DNA of 64,000 bases from Rotaria socialis (Eukaryota; Rotifera; Eurotatoria; Philodinida; Philodinidae). The notes under the pieces are model-generated. The model was not told the origin of the DNA and searched no databases. It saw only the letters and a list, made by a program, of their open reading frames with translations. Positions 1 through 14,400 of the stretch are shown piece by piece. The position numbers were made by a program, and so were the translations under genes. The stretch covers positions 62,001 through 126,000 of the forward strand of contig CAJNYU010004516.1 in assembly GCA_905331475.1 (NCBI GenBank). Reading direction: 5' to 3'. Position 1 is the first letter of the stretch; each line of letters opens with the position of its first letter.

Positions 1-3000
1 TGTATACATGTATTTCCAATTCATACTCATGTGAATCAAATAATGTTTGATTTGTTTTTAGATCAATGCCATCAATTATAAACGGAAGAGGCATATTCGG
101 ATTACTTTTATCAAACAGTTTTATCAAAGTTCTATTTCGATTTACTATAGGTAAACTGAAAAATGTTCGATTTGATGATGTTAACCTTGACAGAGCAATA
201 AATCTATGACGAATATAAATAGGTTGACGAGGACGACATGATGATAAACGTTGATAACATTTTAATAAACAATCATTTTCATTTTGACGTATGTAACCAA
301 CAGGACACGGAATATCTATACATTCGTAAGCGCCTCGAGTATTGAAACATGTACGATCTTGGCCACACTCAATTTGAAATTGATGACATTCATTAATATC
401 TAATTATACGGTATTTGAAAGAAATTATTGGTAGAAATAAGACAACGAAACAAACCTTGACATTGCCCTGAATTGTTCATTTTAAATCCAATTGGACAAT
501 AACATCGATAAGATCCTACCTGATTTTCACACATATATTGGCATATAGTTGTATGTTCAATACATTCATCAATATCTATGAAAATGAAAACGATATGATC
601 AAAACATATTAAATCTATTTTGTCGGTAGATGTAAATTATATTTAATAGTTTCACTAACAAATATTCTTTTGATGTAGTAATTCTGTGTTTGAAAATTAG
701 AAAGATAGGAATTTCTTAACTATTAGAGACAACTAACCAAATACTTATAGAACATGGAAGAATATTTTTCTTGAGACATATTCTGAATTGTTTCATTAAA
801 ATATTATTTAGTGTATGTTTAAATCTATTATCTTGAACTAAATATGAGATGTTAAAATATACCTTCACATAATCCAGTTTCGAAATTTTTTCTATATCCT
901 TTTTCACATATATCAGATTGGCAGTTGTTGCACTCTATAAAAAAAATGAGACAAATATGTTTATATCACATGCTCGCCGATGTCTAATACCATGGCAAAA
1001 TTCGCCTTTACGTTCAAAACCATCGGGACATATCGAACTTTCATTTAATTCTAATATTGGTTCAATAAACCATTCAAGTGTTTCTTCGTTTTCATTATAA
1101 ATTGGTACTAGTAGATGTGAGGAAAATATTGAAATCAATAAATTTAACAAATAAGTTGTCTTACTTGTAAACATCTTTTTTAGATGATGTACAGGAGCTT
1201 TGAAAGTTGTCGGATATGCCTTATTCGGTGTGCATTTAATTGTTTGACTATAATTGTAGGCTAACATTTCTTTTCCAAGTAGAAAACCACTTGAAAATGT
1301 ACGAAAATGACCTAAATTTAAAAGCAAAATCATGTAAGATTTGTTCACATTATTCATTTACTCTCAACAGAAATTAATATTCAAATATATCATGGATGGA
1401 CAAATCATTTCAGATTATATGTAATGACAAGACAGAATTATTTAATTTTTCAGTATCGTTGTGTGGCATAACATATTTTGCATCAGATTGTTAGATTAAA
1501 ACTCTAGAAATACTTTAGATCAAATTAATGTCCTTTGATATTTTCCAGTTTCTACTTGTTTCTTATTTTAATGTTTTTCTTAGAAGTAACTCTCATACGT
1601 TTATTATTCAACTACTTTTTTGAACAGTTAAGCAAGATTGTATTATCATACGTATGTCTTTATGTCAAATTCCTAAGCTATGTAATTTTACCACGCTATT
1701 AGTTTTAGCAAAATAAATTATTCGTACATTCACTTGATACAAAGAAGTCTCAGTAACTTTCAGTATAACGACATAATCATTAGATTGCCTTAAAAGTTTT
1801 GAAAATTAATATTTTATTTAAGAAAATAGAAGAATAATATATTGGACCAATTTGAGCAGATGTCTCCGGTCAAAATAACCCGTTGTTATTTTTAATGAGC
1901 TAGCCAACTGAGACAAACTACAAAAGCGGCAACTTTCTTTTGGATTCATTTTAAATCATAGTGGCAAAATTAAAAATTAAACAACATTAAAATTGTATGA
2001 CTGCGTCATTTTATTGCTTAGTTTTTTTTTTAGCAAGGGCGCGTTTGAGCTCGTCTCATGAAAACAAATTTGCTTTTGATTGACGTCATGCAAAATTGAG
2101 AGTGATTAGTAGGGAAAACGTGTATAAATAAAAACCATTGAATTATTATCGATTATATTATTCTTTTTCAAGCTACCATCAAGATATTCAACAATGGCTA
2201 ATATGTTTATTGGAAAAACAGCTTGTTAGCGCAGCTCCATTCGTGGCTAAAGTGTGGAGTCTCATATATCTCATAGGTTTACTAAAATAACTCAAATAAA
2301 AACTCCACCTTAATCTCCAAAACCTATAACTAAGTCATTATCTATTTGCTTATATCTGTAATGAAGGGTTAATTATTAACTGTTAGAGTCTAGTTGCTAT
2401 GGTCTGTAATGGGTAGGCCTTAGTTTTTTCGTATTGTCTATAAGCAAAACAAGAAGAAATAGCAGCCTAATTAGTCTAGCCCCTAATTAGCACAATTTTA
2501 CACTCATTAATGTCTGTAATGGGGAAGGGGAGTCGCAAAAATCTCGCTTTTATATTTACACTAATTATTTTCTTCGAAAATATATGTGAGTTTCACAAAA
2601 TATTCTTTCGTCAATACTCAATTTCGCTTGCTTGTAGTTTTTCTTTATCAGAGAAGGTAAAAGTATATTTTTACGACACATAGTGGTAATAAAAAGAAAA
2701 TTTTCTCATGCATTTACAATGTCCGACAATGGCATTACTATTGTCGAATTTTTTCAAAATATAAGTATAACCGCAGTAAAGCAAAAAACCATGAAATTAC
2801 TATTTGGTAATGTGAAAAAATGAAATCAAATATTAGAACTTGTTATCTGTAATTATGAAGGATTAATTATGCGCGACTTAAAAGTATTCAAGCATTCCAG
2901 GAATTTCATATCGATTAAACCATACTGAGATCATCAAAAGACACGATCTTTTTCTCTGAAAAGTTGTATTATTCTAAGTCAAGAATCAAACAAATAATTC

Positions 3001-5462
3001 GATTCCTTAGCTCTCAGAAAATCAACTTTGATCAATATTCAATTGTTCTTCATCTAAGAGAATTAGAACGTTTTTTTTTAGGTTTAAGCGTTAAAATAAT
3101 ATTCTATTTTTACTTTATCAATTGTATTATACTTATTAATAGTAAAAGTTGGAAACGAATAAAAATTAAAAGAGTAAAGATATAAATTTCAAACTCGGCT
3201 CCACAAAACCCTGAATTCTATAAAAGCTACGATAAATCGTGTCTACTGTTAAATTGAATACCTTACATAGAGTTTGTAATAGTTGAAATAATTTCTTGTT
3301 GATTAAATTACTTCTCATGTTAAAATTTACTATAATTAGTATTACAATAAATCTGTCAATCGATAGATACTTGTACTTTGTCAAATTTTTTGTGATAGTA
3401 AAATTTTAAACCAACTCGCGACAAACTTATGTTGTCAAATGAATATCATAAACAATTAACTATTGTTGTAAGATAGGTATTAGTCAACCAATGGTAATTA
3501 TAAATGTCATATTAGGTTTATGATCGCAAGAAGTAAAACAAATTCTAAATCCAAATTTTCTCTTGTACCCAACTCAAAGGTTATCAAATCATATGAATAT
3601 GAATTTATTGAGTATCTATTCATAGTGAAAATTTTGTTAAGATAAAAAAGACCAATCGTGTAAAAAAATGGTTCGATTCATGTAGTCAACCAAAATCAAT
3701 AATATTCATTGAATTCATAAGAAATAAAAAATCTTTTTGTTGAGTCTTTTTTGTAAAGAGAAATAAGCCTGTAAGCATCTACTAACAAAAACAGCAGCAA
3801 CAACATAGAACATAAAATTGACATGAAAACAACGTATAAGCAAATTGTTTCAGTAATTTTCTTTAAATATCCTTTTCCGTTTATTTGACCATATAGGAAC
3901 AAATTGAAAATGTAAACTAAAATGTTGATGCGTTTCATGAGAAGATTCATTAATGTTTGATTGTTTTCTTAGTTCATGTAATTCTTGTTGATTGGATAGA
4001 TTATTTGAATTTGATACTTCATCAAATGATACTCGCTCATTCATTTGTGAATCTGTATTTCTCATTAACATTTGATGTGATGGTTGTTGATATTTATTTT
4101 GTTTACATAATAATTTTGAATTAAAATGACACCAACATGGAAAATATTTTCTTATTAAATTAGGTAAACGTGTTAATAAAAAACTATCACCAAAACGAGC
4201 AATTAAAAATAGAAACCGACATACTGTTGAAGCTATTTCGCTATGTTCTGATAACATATTTTCCGAGATGCTTCTAGTCTGCTGCTGTTGTTGTTGTTGC
4301 TGATTATTGTTATTATTTGATAGATTATATTTAATAATATATTCAGGAATATGTTTTAAATGAAATATCATTTGAATGAAATGTTGTGGAAATGTAAATA
4401 GAACATATTTAAGTAGAAATAATAATAATAAACGATAGCATAAATGACAATACGAACGTTGTCGTTTTAGTTTTATTATTGCTCTTTGTAAGAAAAAATC
4501 ACTTTCAGAACTTCGTCCTGCATCATTTGGTTGTTCATTAGAAAAATCTTGTTGTGAATGATTAGATTTATTCGAAAGAAAATTTCGAGTTGTTTGACAT
4601 GGATACGATGCACGTAAACGTGAATGAGCATTAGCCATAATGGGGATATTTTCATAAGATATTGCTGAGTATTTTCGTTTTTCATCGGATGGTGTTAAAG
4701 ATGGCCGTGCACTTGACGTTGGGTTGGAACCAAAAAATCTTGAATGTAAATTTGTATATGGATCACTAGTATCTTGAAATAAATTTCGATTTTGTTGTAA
4801 AAATTTTGAATAACATTTAATACATGTCGTTTTTTCAATGATTGAACGTACACTATTTGCTAAGTGTTGCTGTTGAGATTCATTATCGAATAATAAATCT
4901 TGTTTTATTAAAATATTATATTTATATTGATTAATAATACAGCAGATAATAATGAAAACGAATACAATACAATCAATTAATGGTAATAATATAGTATTCA
5001 ATGTAATTAATGGCAGTAGTTTTATTGTTTCTGAATATTTTGGTGAATAGAATATATAGTTATAACCGAATATAAGTGCTAATGAACCACTTAAAATTAA
5101 AGCAACATTTGTATGTTTTGTTATTAAAAGATTGCTAGTACTAGATATATTTAATGACTGCTTAGTAATTGATAAACGATAATAGCGAATAAAGTATTGT
5201 AAAATACTTATGGATATGATAAATAAATGAAATGTACTGAAATTAATTGATATTTGTTGTGCAAGTGTTAATGGCAAAGAATAAAATGTTATAGAAGAAT
5301 AATGTAAAAGATTTGGATGATAGTGTTTTAAAATTAAAATTATAAAGTAGACACATGAAAGGCATATGTTAGAGAATGAATATGCGCGTATCCAATTAGG
5401 ATGTAAACAATTGTAGAGTAAAGATTTCGATAGGAAAACAACGGAACGATGTTGCTGTTGTT

Positions 5463-5493
<31 letters not shown>

Positions 5494-8400
5494 ATCACTA
5501 TGAAAAAGGAGTAGAGCGAAATTATTGAGAATGATTGAGCTTGTTTTTTTTATATAGTTAAAATCTCCTACTTAGCGTCACATAAAGTTTGTTTTGGTAA
5601 TTTTCTTTTTCGATTTGTTATTATAAATATAATTAGATTTTCAATAAGAATAAAACAAAGAAAACTAATTTCAATTATTTGTATGTATGAAAATGTTTTA
5701 CGATGTTGTTGATATCGTGGAGGTGAAATTCGACTATGTGATGGTACAATGGGAGAATATAACATTTTTTGATGAAGTATTTCGAGCCAAGAAGTTTGAT
5801 TTAATGATATTTTTGCTGTATCGTTAGTATTTATTGTGAATTTCATTTCTACGCTTATAAAAGTTGAAGAGTATTTGTCTATTTTCTTTTTTGCTGTTGA
5901 TTGAATCAAATTACGAAAAACTTAATCATAATAAATGTGATTCAAAAAAAAATGTTCAATTTTAATCTAGAGAATGTATAAGGAAAATATTCATGACATT
6001 ATCGAAGATATGAAATAATATATCAATTTGAAAACAATAATATTTTTATCTTTATCATTTCTAAACGATACACAGATCAAACTTTTATGAAATTATTTCT
6101 GAGCATTTATAATCGCTTGAATTGTATCATAATGTATTCATTGATATATGTTATTCGCAGTTCACTACTTCTTTTCTTTAACTTTTTTTCGCACCCTATA
6201 ACTTTGCTCCTCAACAACATATTGCCCTATTACGGTCATTCAACTAACGAGACATGCTATGGAAAGACAAAAAAATGGAACAAAAGACTACAAAAACTCC
6301 CTTTAGACAAAATATGAGTATGCGTAAGTTTAAATCAAATATATATCTCTGGTCGTCTGCAACAGGGCCTAGAGAAGAAAAAAAATATAAAGCAAATGCG
6401 AATAATTTTACGCATGGTGTTGTTGACAAGGCGTTAATCTGAATAAAGATATATATCTTTATTTGAGTAATTTAGAGAGAGCGAGAAGCAGACAGAAAAA
6501 TAATAGAGCAAGAAACTTGACAAGAGGGCAAAAGAAGAAAGTGATGAGATGGAAGACGTGTATTGACAGCACGCATCGAGTCTATTTATTGGTCATCTTT
6601 CATGCTTTTTGCCTTTAGTTATTAAGAAACAGAAATGCATTGAAAGAAAACGGAAATATGCTGCTGATGTGAACACTATGTTAATGTAAATATATAACAC
6701 TATGTTAGTAATTTAACATTATTTCTGAATTCTACCACATGTAACATACCCGAATCCGTTTGAACCATGGTTTCTGTAAAAAATGTATTATTTTTAAACT
6801 CATAATTATCTGGATATGATCCATTAAATTCAATGCGTCTATCAGAAACTCTTTCAATTATGTTAATATGAGAACCTAGAAAGCAAAAATAAAACCGTAG
6901 AACATACATATTCAATGGAAATGCATCTAGAAAAAAGTCGGTTATTTTCACAAATTTTACCATCTGCAAATGAAATAATCATGTCACGTTGATATGCATT
7001 GTCGATTGAACAGAACGAAGACGACACGTTTTCGATCATTGCCATTGGTGTTGTTAAAGTAATGAGTGAGGGTGGAAAAAGAAAGACAGAAAGTGTTTGA
7101 AATAAGGGTACAAGATTTGATTGTACTTTATTTAAGGTTGCTTTTTTAAAAATTGAACTAGAATGAAGTTCAATGTTATCAATACTGATTTCTTTTAATT
7201 CACCCTGAAGATGACGAATTGATGTTGTTAATGGAACTAAAATCGAGAAACAAAAAGAATAACATGTCGGTAAAAAGCAAAATATTGGTTTTAACAATCA
7301 ACTGAAAGAGAAGATCTTGTTTTACTTCTTTTTTTGCTGCTGCTTTTCTTCTTTTGACAATAGATTTATTCTTTGACCTCCGTCTTTTCTTCTTCTTCTC
7401 CTTCTTTTTTTCTTTATGATGCCAGATCACATCTCGTTCAAGCGCTTCTTTTCTTCAGTTCTTTTTGTGTCTCATACTGAATTTAATGACGATGTTCTTA
7501 TTCGAGATTGATTCACTCTGAGGACTTATGGGCTCGTTTGCTCTTCTCACAGACGAACTCATAGAATTCTCTCGATCGTTATTCTTTTCTTTTGATCAGA
7601 TGCCTCTTCAACTACTCATTTCGATAATATGACGATGAAGAATCTCTTTTCTTCTTTCTCATTACTTTTTTCTATCTAACAATGGAATCATTTTGCCAAT
7701 TTTTTGACAACTAATTTCTGACAAAACACTGATATATATATATATATATGCATGTATTAGAATATGGAAATATATTAATAACTACCAGGGAAAAGATCGA
7801 CCAAATCCGATAACGATGTATTCGTAATCTACTTATTCAAAAATATTAGCTCTTCCATTACATTAGACATATCTCTTCACAGAGATAAGGATGAATTTTC
7901 CACGATGATCCTTCCGACAATCGGACCAATAATATCCTATAGGAATCCGATCCTATTTAAAATGAATTTCCAATAAACCACCGAATTCCTATCGGATTCC
8001 GAGTTGTGGAACGACATTCGAATCCCTAGTGTCGGAATAACATTGGGTAATCATCGGATTCTACTGTCGGATTGTGACGGATCCAACGTTCGACTTGGAC
8101 CACCTCCTCTAATATTGACTTGAGGTACTAGTTAGGTGTCAATCAATTAAATGCTTCTTTTCGTCGGATCCGTTAGTGGTTCCGGCCACGGAACCCCATC
8201 GGATTTTATAGGCTGGTTGGATCCGATCAGATCCTGTCAGATCCGATATCGGATTCATTCATCTGTGTTAGATACTTATTCAAATTAAGTATACTCTTAT
8301 ATCGACATGAAATACTATTATTGTGTTGTTAGCTCTCAGAAAGATTGAGACTTATTATTATTTTTATTGCTGGGCTGTTCCATGAGAAGTCAACCAAAAA

Positions 8401-11400
8401 AACAAAGTATCCAATTTTTTTCGTTCTCCTCTAGTTTTGTAGAGCCCGTTTCGCTAATTATTTCAGTATAAAAAATTAAAATTCACAAGTGAAAAAAACA
8501 TTTTATAGTGAAAATAGTAAAACTGTTTTTTTTTTACTAGAAATACCTTAGGTTTTTCGATATTTTAGCCCTAGCGCAGTTATTTCTAGGCACTTAAAAA
8601 AATATATACATACCAAAATGTTCAGCTCAATTAGCTCTACAAGATAAGATAGTTTTAAATTGCTTAAAGCCCTTTTTCAATGATTTACTTAAGTAAATGG
8701 GCTAAAAAAAGTAGACTTCTTTATCTAAAATGGCTACATTCTGCTGGAATCTGAAATATAGGGTTTTGTAGAGCGGAACGTGCTCTAGAAAACCCTATAT
8801 TCTGTTTTTCAAATACGGTCAGAAATCTTGCTTGAATAGCGTCACAACATTATGAGGATCATGCACCATAAGAAAAACCAGCTATGCGTCTGATGATTGA
8901 TCAATTTTGTCTTTAAAATCTCAGATTCAGAATCAGAATCGATGGTTATCTCTTAGAAAATTATATGAAACTAATATAACTAAGCCACTAGTTTCTATGA
9001 AATGCAATTACATCAATATGGCGTCTCGCGACATNNNNNNNNNNNNNNNNNNNNNNNNNNNNNNNNNNNNNNNNNNNNNNNNNNNNNNNNNNNNNNNNNN
9101 NNNNNNNNNNNNNNNNNNNNNNNNNNNNNNNNNNNNNNNNNNNNNNNNNNNNNNNNNNNNNNNNNNNNNNNNNNNNNNNNNNNNNNNNNNNNNNNNNNNN
9201 NNNNNNNNNNNNNNNNNNNNNNNNNNNNNNNNNNNNNNNNNNNNNNNNNNNNNNNNNNNNNNNNNNNNNNNNNNNNNNNNNNNNNNNNNNNNNNNNNNNN
9301 NNNNNNNNNNNNNNNNNNNNNNNNNNNNNNNNNNNNNNNNNNNNNNNNNNNNNNNNNNNNNNNNNNNNNNNNNNNNNNNNNNNNNNNNNNNNNNNNNNNN
9401 NNNNNNNNNNNNNNNNNNNNNNNNNNNNNNNNNNNNNNNNNNNNNNNNNNNNNNNNNNNNNNNNNNNNNNNNNNNNNNNNNNNNNNNNNNNNNNNNNNNN
9501 NNNNNNNNNNNNNNNNNNNNNNNNNNNNNNNNNNNNNNNNNNNNNNNNNNNNNNNNNNNNNNNNNNNNNNNNNNNNNNNNNNNNNNNNNNNNNNNNNNNN
9601 NNNNNNNNNNNNNNNNNNNNNNNNNNNNNNNNNNNNNNNNNNNNNNNNNNNNNNNNNNNNNNNNNNNNNNNNNNNNNNNNNNNNNNNNNNNNNNNNNNNN
9701 NNNNNNNNNNNNNNNNNNNNNNNNNNNNNNNNNNNNNNNNNNNNNNNNNNNNNNNNNNNNNNNNNNNNNNNNNNNNNNNNNNNNNNNNNNNNNNNNNNNN
9801 NNNNNNNNNNNNNNNNNNNNNNNNNNNGTTCCGTCGATTTCCGACGAATTCCGGGTCGAAATTTTGCGGAACTTAACGGAATTTTTCCGGCGGAAAGCGA
9901 ACCGGGATCCGTTAGTTAGGAAATCGTCGGAACTCAACGGAGCCGGTCGAAAAGCAACGGAATCCATAGGATCCGATGCCAGAAACGATCGGATCCACTG
10001 GTCGGATTGAATCTCCTGAGTTGAATTTAGATTTATAGGATTGTTTTTCTTTCATCTGCCACATGAAAGAAAAATATGTGAAACTTAATTTACCTTCATA
10101 AACAATAACATCACACGTAGTTGTTGCAGTACCGAGTGCATTTTCAGCTGAACATGTATAACGTCCCGTATCAGATACTTCTACTGGATCAATTCTAATA
10201 ATTAAAAATAAGAGTCGCATGTAATGAAAAATTATTTTCATTAATCAATTTTTCACTTCAATGAGTTATTCGGTAATAATTGTAGTCGTACACCATCAAT
10301 TTCTGTAAGAATAGCTCCATTTTTTGTCCATTTTAATGTTGGCTCAGGCCATGCATCGGCAAGACAATTGAGCATAAGCATCGAACCATTGACAGGTCGT
10401 ACTGTTGAGCGAGGCAATTTAATTGTAAACGTAGGTTGCGCTAAACATGAACAAATAGAATATGTATACATAAATCGGAAACGATAGAGGTATTGGAAAA
10501 AAAAGAAGAAAAGAAATGGAAATTAATAAGTTTGAAAATTAAAAGAACAAAAAAAGACGAACAGGCAGAAGAAAATCAATATGGGGAGTAGGTTTTTTAC
10601 TTAGAATGTTGACTGAACGATAGGATTCCAATCGAGTTCCATTATCACCCTCAAATACACATTTATAGACGCCTGAATCAGAACCCTAAATAAGTAAATA
10701 AATATATATGTACAGAATACAAAAACAAATTATAAATGAAAATTTTATATGAAGTATTTTACTGATGCTTGATCAATAATTAATGTTCCATTTCTATAAT
10801 CAATTCTATTTCGATTGAATGAATCATGTTTTAGTGGTGATCCATTATGAAACCATTCAATTGTACCAAGAAAATGAACATCGTCTGCGATTCCAATTTC
10901 ACATGAAAGAATTAAACGATGACCTGCTATTATTGCACGATGTTGACTATTCGGATGAGCTAAACATAAAAATAAACATTTATATTATCATAAATCTTTA
11001 AAAAGTAAAAAATAACTTACGACGAACAGTAACTGTTATAGGCATTGACATGATAAATTGTTGGTTCAATGAATCATTTAAAAAACATTGATAGATTCCA
11101 GTATGTTCATCAATAGCTTTTGTTATTTGTAGAAAACTTCTATCATATGAATATACTAAATAGTTACTACGGTCTACTAGATGACCATTATGTAACCATT
11201 GAATATCAAATGGCTTAATTGAATTTGTTTGACAGATTAATTCTAATGTATCACCATAATCAACAATTAAATTATTGGGTGATATTATCAGAAAAAGTCT
11301 TTGTTCTAAAAATATCACAAAAATGAATGAAAAGAGATCGACAATTTCTTCGCTTTGCCAAATAGAAACAAACAAATGAACTGAGTTTTTTCTCTATAGG

Positions 11401-14400
11401 ATTAAAAATTATCGCTTAAAATAGGCAGTACTCATAAGAAAAGAAAAAAAATTATTTACTTGAAATGGACTCATACTCAATTATTGCTATTTCTGTTGCT
11501 GTAGTTGTTTCATGATCAAGAACCACAAGAGTAAATGTTTTCGATGTTTGACCAATCGTATTTTGTGCATAACATATTATTTCGCCTTCATGATATCTTC
11601 TGTTTAAAATTTAAGATAATTTAAATATTCATTTTCATTCATTTCCATGATTGACTTACTCAAGTTGGCTTATATATAAATTCCCAAAAGAATCAATTGA
11701 AGCCGTCCCTGATACATTATATACGCCGTGCCAAGTAATTGTTGGAATAGGAATACCATTAGCTTGACAAGATAATTTTATTGATTGACCCACAGTACCG
11801 CTATAATATCTTTCTATTTGATCAATCGATGGCGGAACTAAAAAGATTTAATTTCCTAAAATTCATCATTAGCCAATTAAAATAAAAAATTGCAATACCT
11901 TGAACTTCTAATCGAATCTGTGCATAAGTACGTTGAACAAGATTTTCTGCCCAACATAAATAGTAGCCCGTATCTTGAACTCGTAAATGATGAATTCTTA
12001 ATGAGCCATTGTTTAAAGTCTGAAAGCCTATCAAGATAAAAAATGAAAGTAAATCATATATAAGAGGCATTTAGTAAGCATAGAATAAACTGTTGTGTGA
12101 TGAAGCAAAATAAAACCAATTTACATAATGGATCCCTAATGCTGTGTGCTTTGTTCTTTATCTGTCTTTTTAAAATACGATGCAAGACTAATGCCATAGT
12201 ACGTCAATGGAAGAAATTCCACCGGTGAGCATGTTTATGAAAGACATTTTATAATATTCGATGAAGATTTTTTCTTACTTTCTTCAGATAGCATGTGGTT
12301 TATTTTAATCATAGGCAAATAGAAGAAATAACACGAGAAGATGAAGACACTTACACATTAAAATTGCAGTTTTTATATAAACTTGCACAGCAACCTTTGT
12401 GGATGATAATTAATTTGATTTTTATTAAGCCATCAACAAAACGTTTTGAAAAGTTAATCATTAGCTCATTTCTTATTTTAAAAAAAACTTCTACAAACCT
12501 ATTTTTATTAAAGCCGAATGTCAAATTTATAAAATTGCATTTTCTCATGAATTGATACTCATATTTCTAAATAAGTATGTCAGTATTTTCTTTGTTCTCC
12601 TCTTACTTATATTTCGGGACTCAATTCAGTATTATTCGGGGAAAAGTCAAAACTTCTATCAATCGATGAAGAAAAAGAGCTATGTCTGGACACGAGTATC
12701 GAAGAAACGTAAGGAAAATTGAACGTTAAATGTTTCCAGTTTGCGGGAAATTTTTCAATTCCTTAGTTTCTATTTCGTTCTTGTTTTTTGGATGATTCTA
12801 TTCAAATATGCAAGACAAAAATGAGTTTCATAAAGTTTAACATAGAGTATTTCTTATGGACAAACAAAATAATTTCCTGTTCATAAGGGTTTCTATTGGA
12901 AAGACATAAAGTTTAGTATTCTATGATATTACACTCGCATCTTATGCTTGGTTTTCGTTTTACTCTCACCTGGTTGACTATCGATCGAACGACCTGCTTT
13001 TGTCCAGTATACGACAGGTAATGGATATCCATCAGCATGGCAATTGAGTGTAATAGGTTTGTTGGCAATACCAATAATTTCATTGCTTTCTACCATGACT
13101 GCTGGTGGAACTGATATAGAGTAAGAAAAGGAAAAACATTATTTCAAGTGTAAAACGACGCTATATCAATGAGAAAAATAAAAGTGTGAAATGAAACGGA
13201 AGAGAAAAGAAGATTGCTGTTTACTTTGTTCAGGAAGTATTTTGAAAAAGAATGAGAACAAAAGAGTTGATGATAAGGAAATATTAAATAAATATTACCG
13301 TATATATCAAGATGTAAGTCTATACTATCATGTCCAGCTTCATTTGTTATCATACATTGATATTTTCCATCATCATATTTTGATGTATGAAGGAGAAGTA
13401 AACTATTCGATGATGATATTATATATTTTAAATTGATATTACCGTCGGACACTTCTAATTCGATATCATCATGAAACCATCTAAATAAATAAATAAATAA
13501 AGTAAAATATTAATATTATTTTTTCTTTTTTTGAAACAATGTGGTATATGTTTTCATACTTAACGATTGGTGTTGGATGACCTTGTATAACATTACATGG
13601 AAGTTCGATAGGTTTTGGAGCTACGACAAGAAATGATGTATTTTCTCGTTGAATTCGTGGAGGAACTATAAACAAAAGAAAATCTCAACTTTTTGTTCTT
13701 TAGAACAAAAAAGAAAATCATTCTAAAAATATATTTCAATACCTAATACTATTAAACGAAATTGTTCTTTTGCTTCACCAGCTTTACTATACGCAAGACA
13801 AGTATAAAGTCCTGCTTGAGATGGCTCAGCTTGAATAATGAGCAATTGAAAACCAGCTGGTCCAATTCTGGAAGACACCAAAATAGTACAAACCTTGTTA
13901 AAGACATGCTCTATCTATTTTTCTTTTGCATTAGCTACCTATAGCGTGAATTCACTGTATCAACAGGAAGACCATCTTTTTCCCATGATACTGACGGAGA
14001 TGGATCACCTAGAAAAGAGAACAATCGTTCAAAGAAAAATCCCTTTTTCTCAGCAATATTTCAACCATTTGCTTTGCAAGTTAATGCAATATGATGATTT
14101 TGAATAACATTCACACTATCCACAGTTGGATCACGCTGTATAGTTGGTGGAACTAAATTAAATTATTAAAATACAATAGAATCACAAATTAATTATACCA
14201 AATATTTGTAAATCAATATGATTTGAAAGTTCTCCAGCAATATTTGTTCCAATGCACGTATAACGCGCATTGTCATTTAGATTAACTGAATGAATAACTA
14301 ATACTCTGTTGTCATCCATTAATTCATATCGATCTGTGTTTAAAAAAGAATACAAACAAAATAAGTTTTTTTTTTCGAAATTATAGTTTGGCTTTAAAAT

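Larger units (their letters stand above)
1..7236 (-). other. Hemicentin G2F, EGF and fibulin-type C-terminal exons
   Basis: Phase-consistent exons are 7236-6961, 6875-6750, 1311-1165, 1107-991, 934-863, 575-456 and 399-1. The first three and part of the fourth encode the nidogen G2F fold. The join of 6750 to 1311 gives [15 protein letters not shown] followed by YNYSQTI, which is continuous with the family pattern. The next exons encode [12 protein letters not shown], a Cys-rich EGF-like piece, a calcium-binding EGF (DIDEC) and a DINEC module. That module continues into a fibulin-like tail (CPVGYI, then paired Cys and the IYIRH segment). Every internal exon keeps phase 1 to phase 1. The EGF set is short compared with vertebrate hemicentins. 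Confidence 0.85.
7237..10093 (-). other. 2.86-kb hemicentin intron with assembly gap and GC-rich repeats
   Basis: The donor GTAAATT at 10093 follows the last Ig exon, and the acceptor GATTTTAG precedes the G2F exon at 7236. Both ends are phase 1. The intron contains the N gap, two stretches dense in the word TCGGATCC, and a hairpin. Pyrimidine-rich sequence lies near 7320-7440. No thrombospondin exon was found in the readable part. Confidence 0.75.

Noticed and set aside
3664..3685. GGTTCGATTC resembling a tRNA B box
   Set aside because: No matching A box or cloverleaf could be built around it; no tRNA found in the window.
4476..4685. 69-codon frame inside the 7TM gene
   Set aside because: An out-of-frame shadow of the third intracellular loop.
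5847..5909. Upstream extension of the 7TM gene to 5909
   Set aside because: It would need a TTG start; the first ATG in frame is at 5846 and gives a sensible N-terminus.
7200..7430. Lys/Arg-rich frame near 7320-7430
   Set aside because: A reverse reading of a pyrimidine tract inside the hemicentin intron.
7890..8265. Calling the TCGGATCC stretch a MITE with defined ends
   Set aside because: Terminal similarity is loose and no target duplication could be found, so it is listed only as a repeat.
8907..10010. Long open frames on both strands across the N gap
   Set aside because: They are open only because unknown bases contain no stops. The readable ends are repeat or intron sequence.
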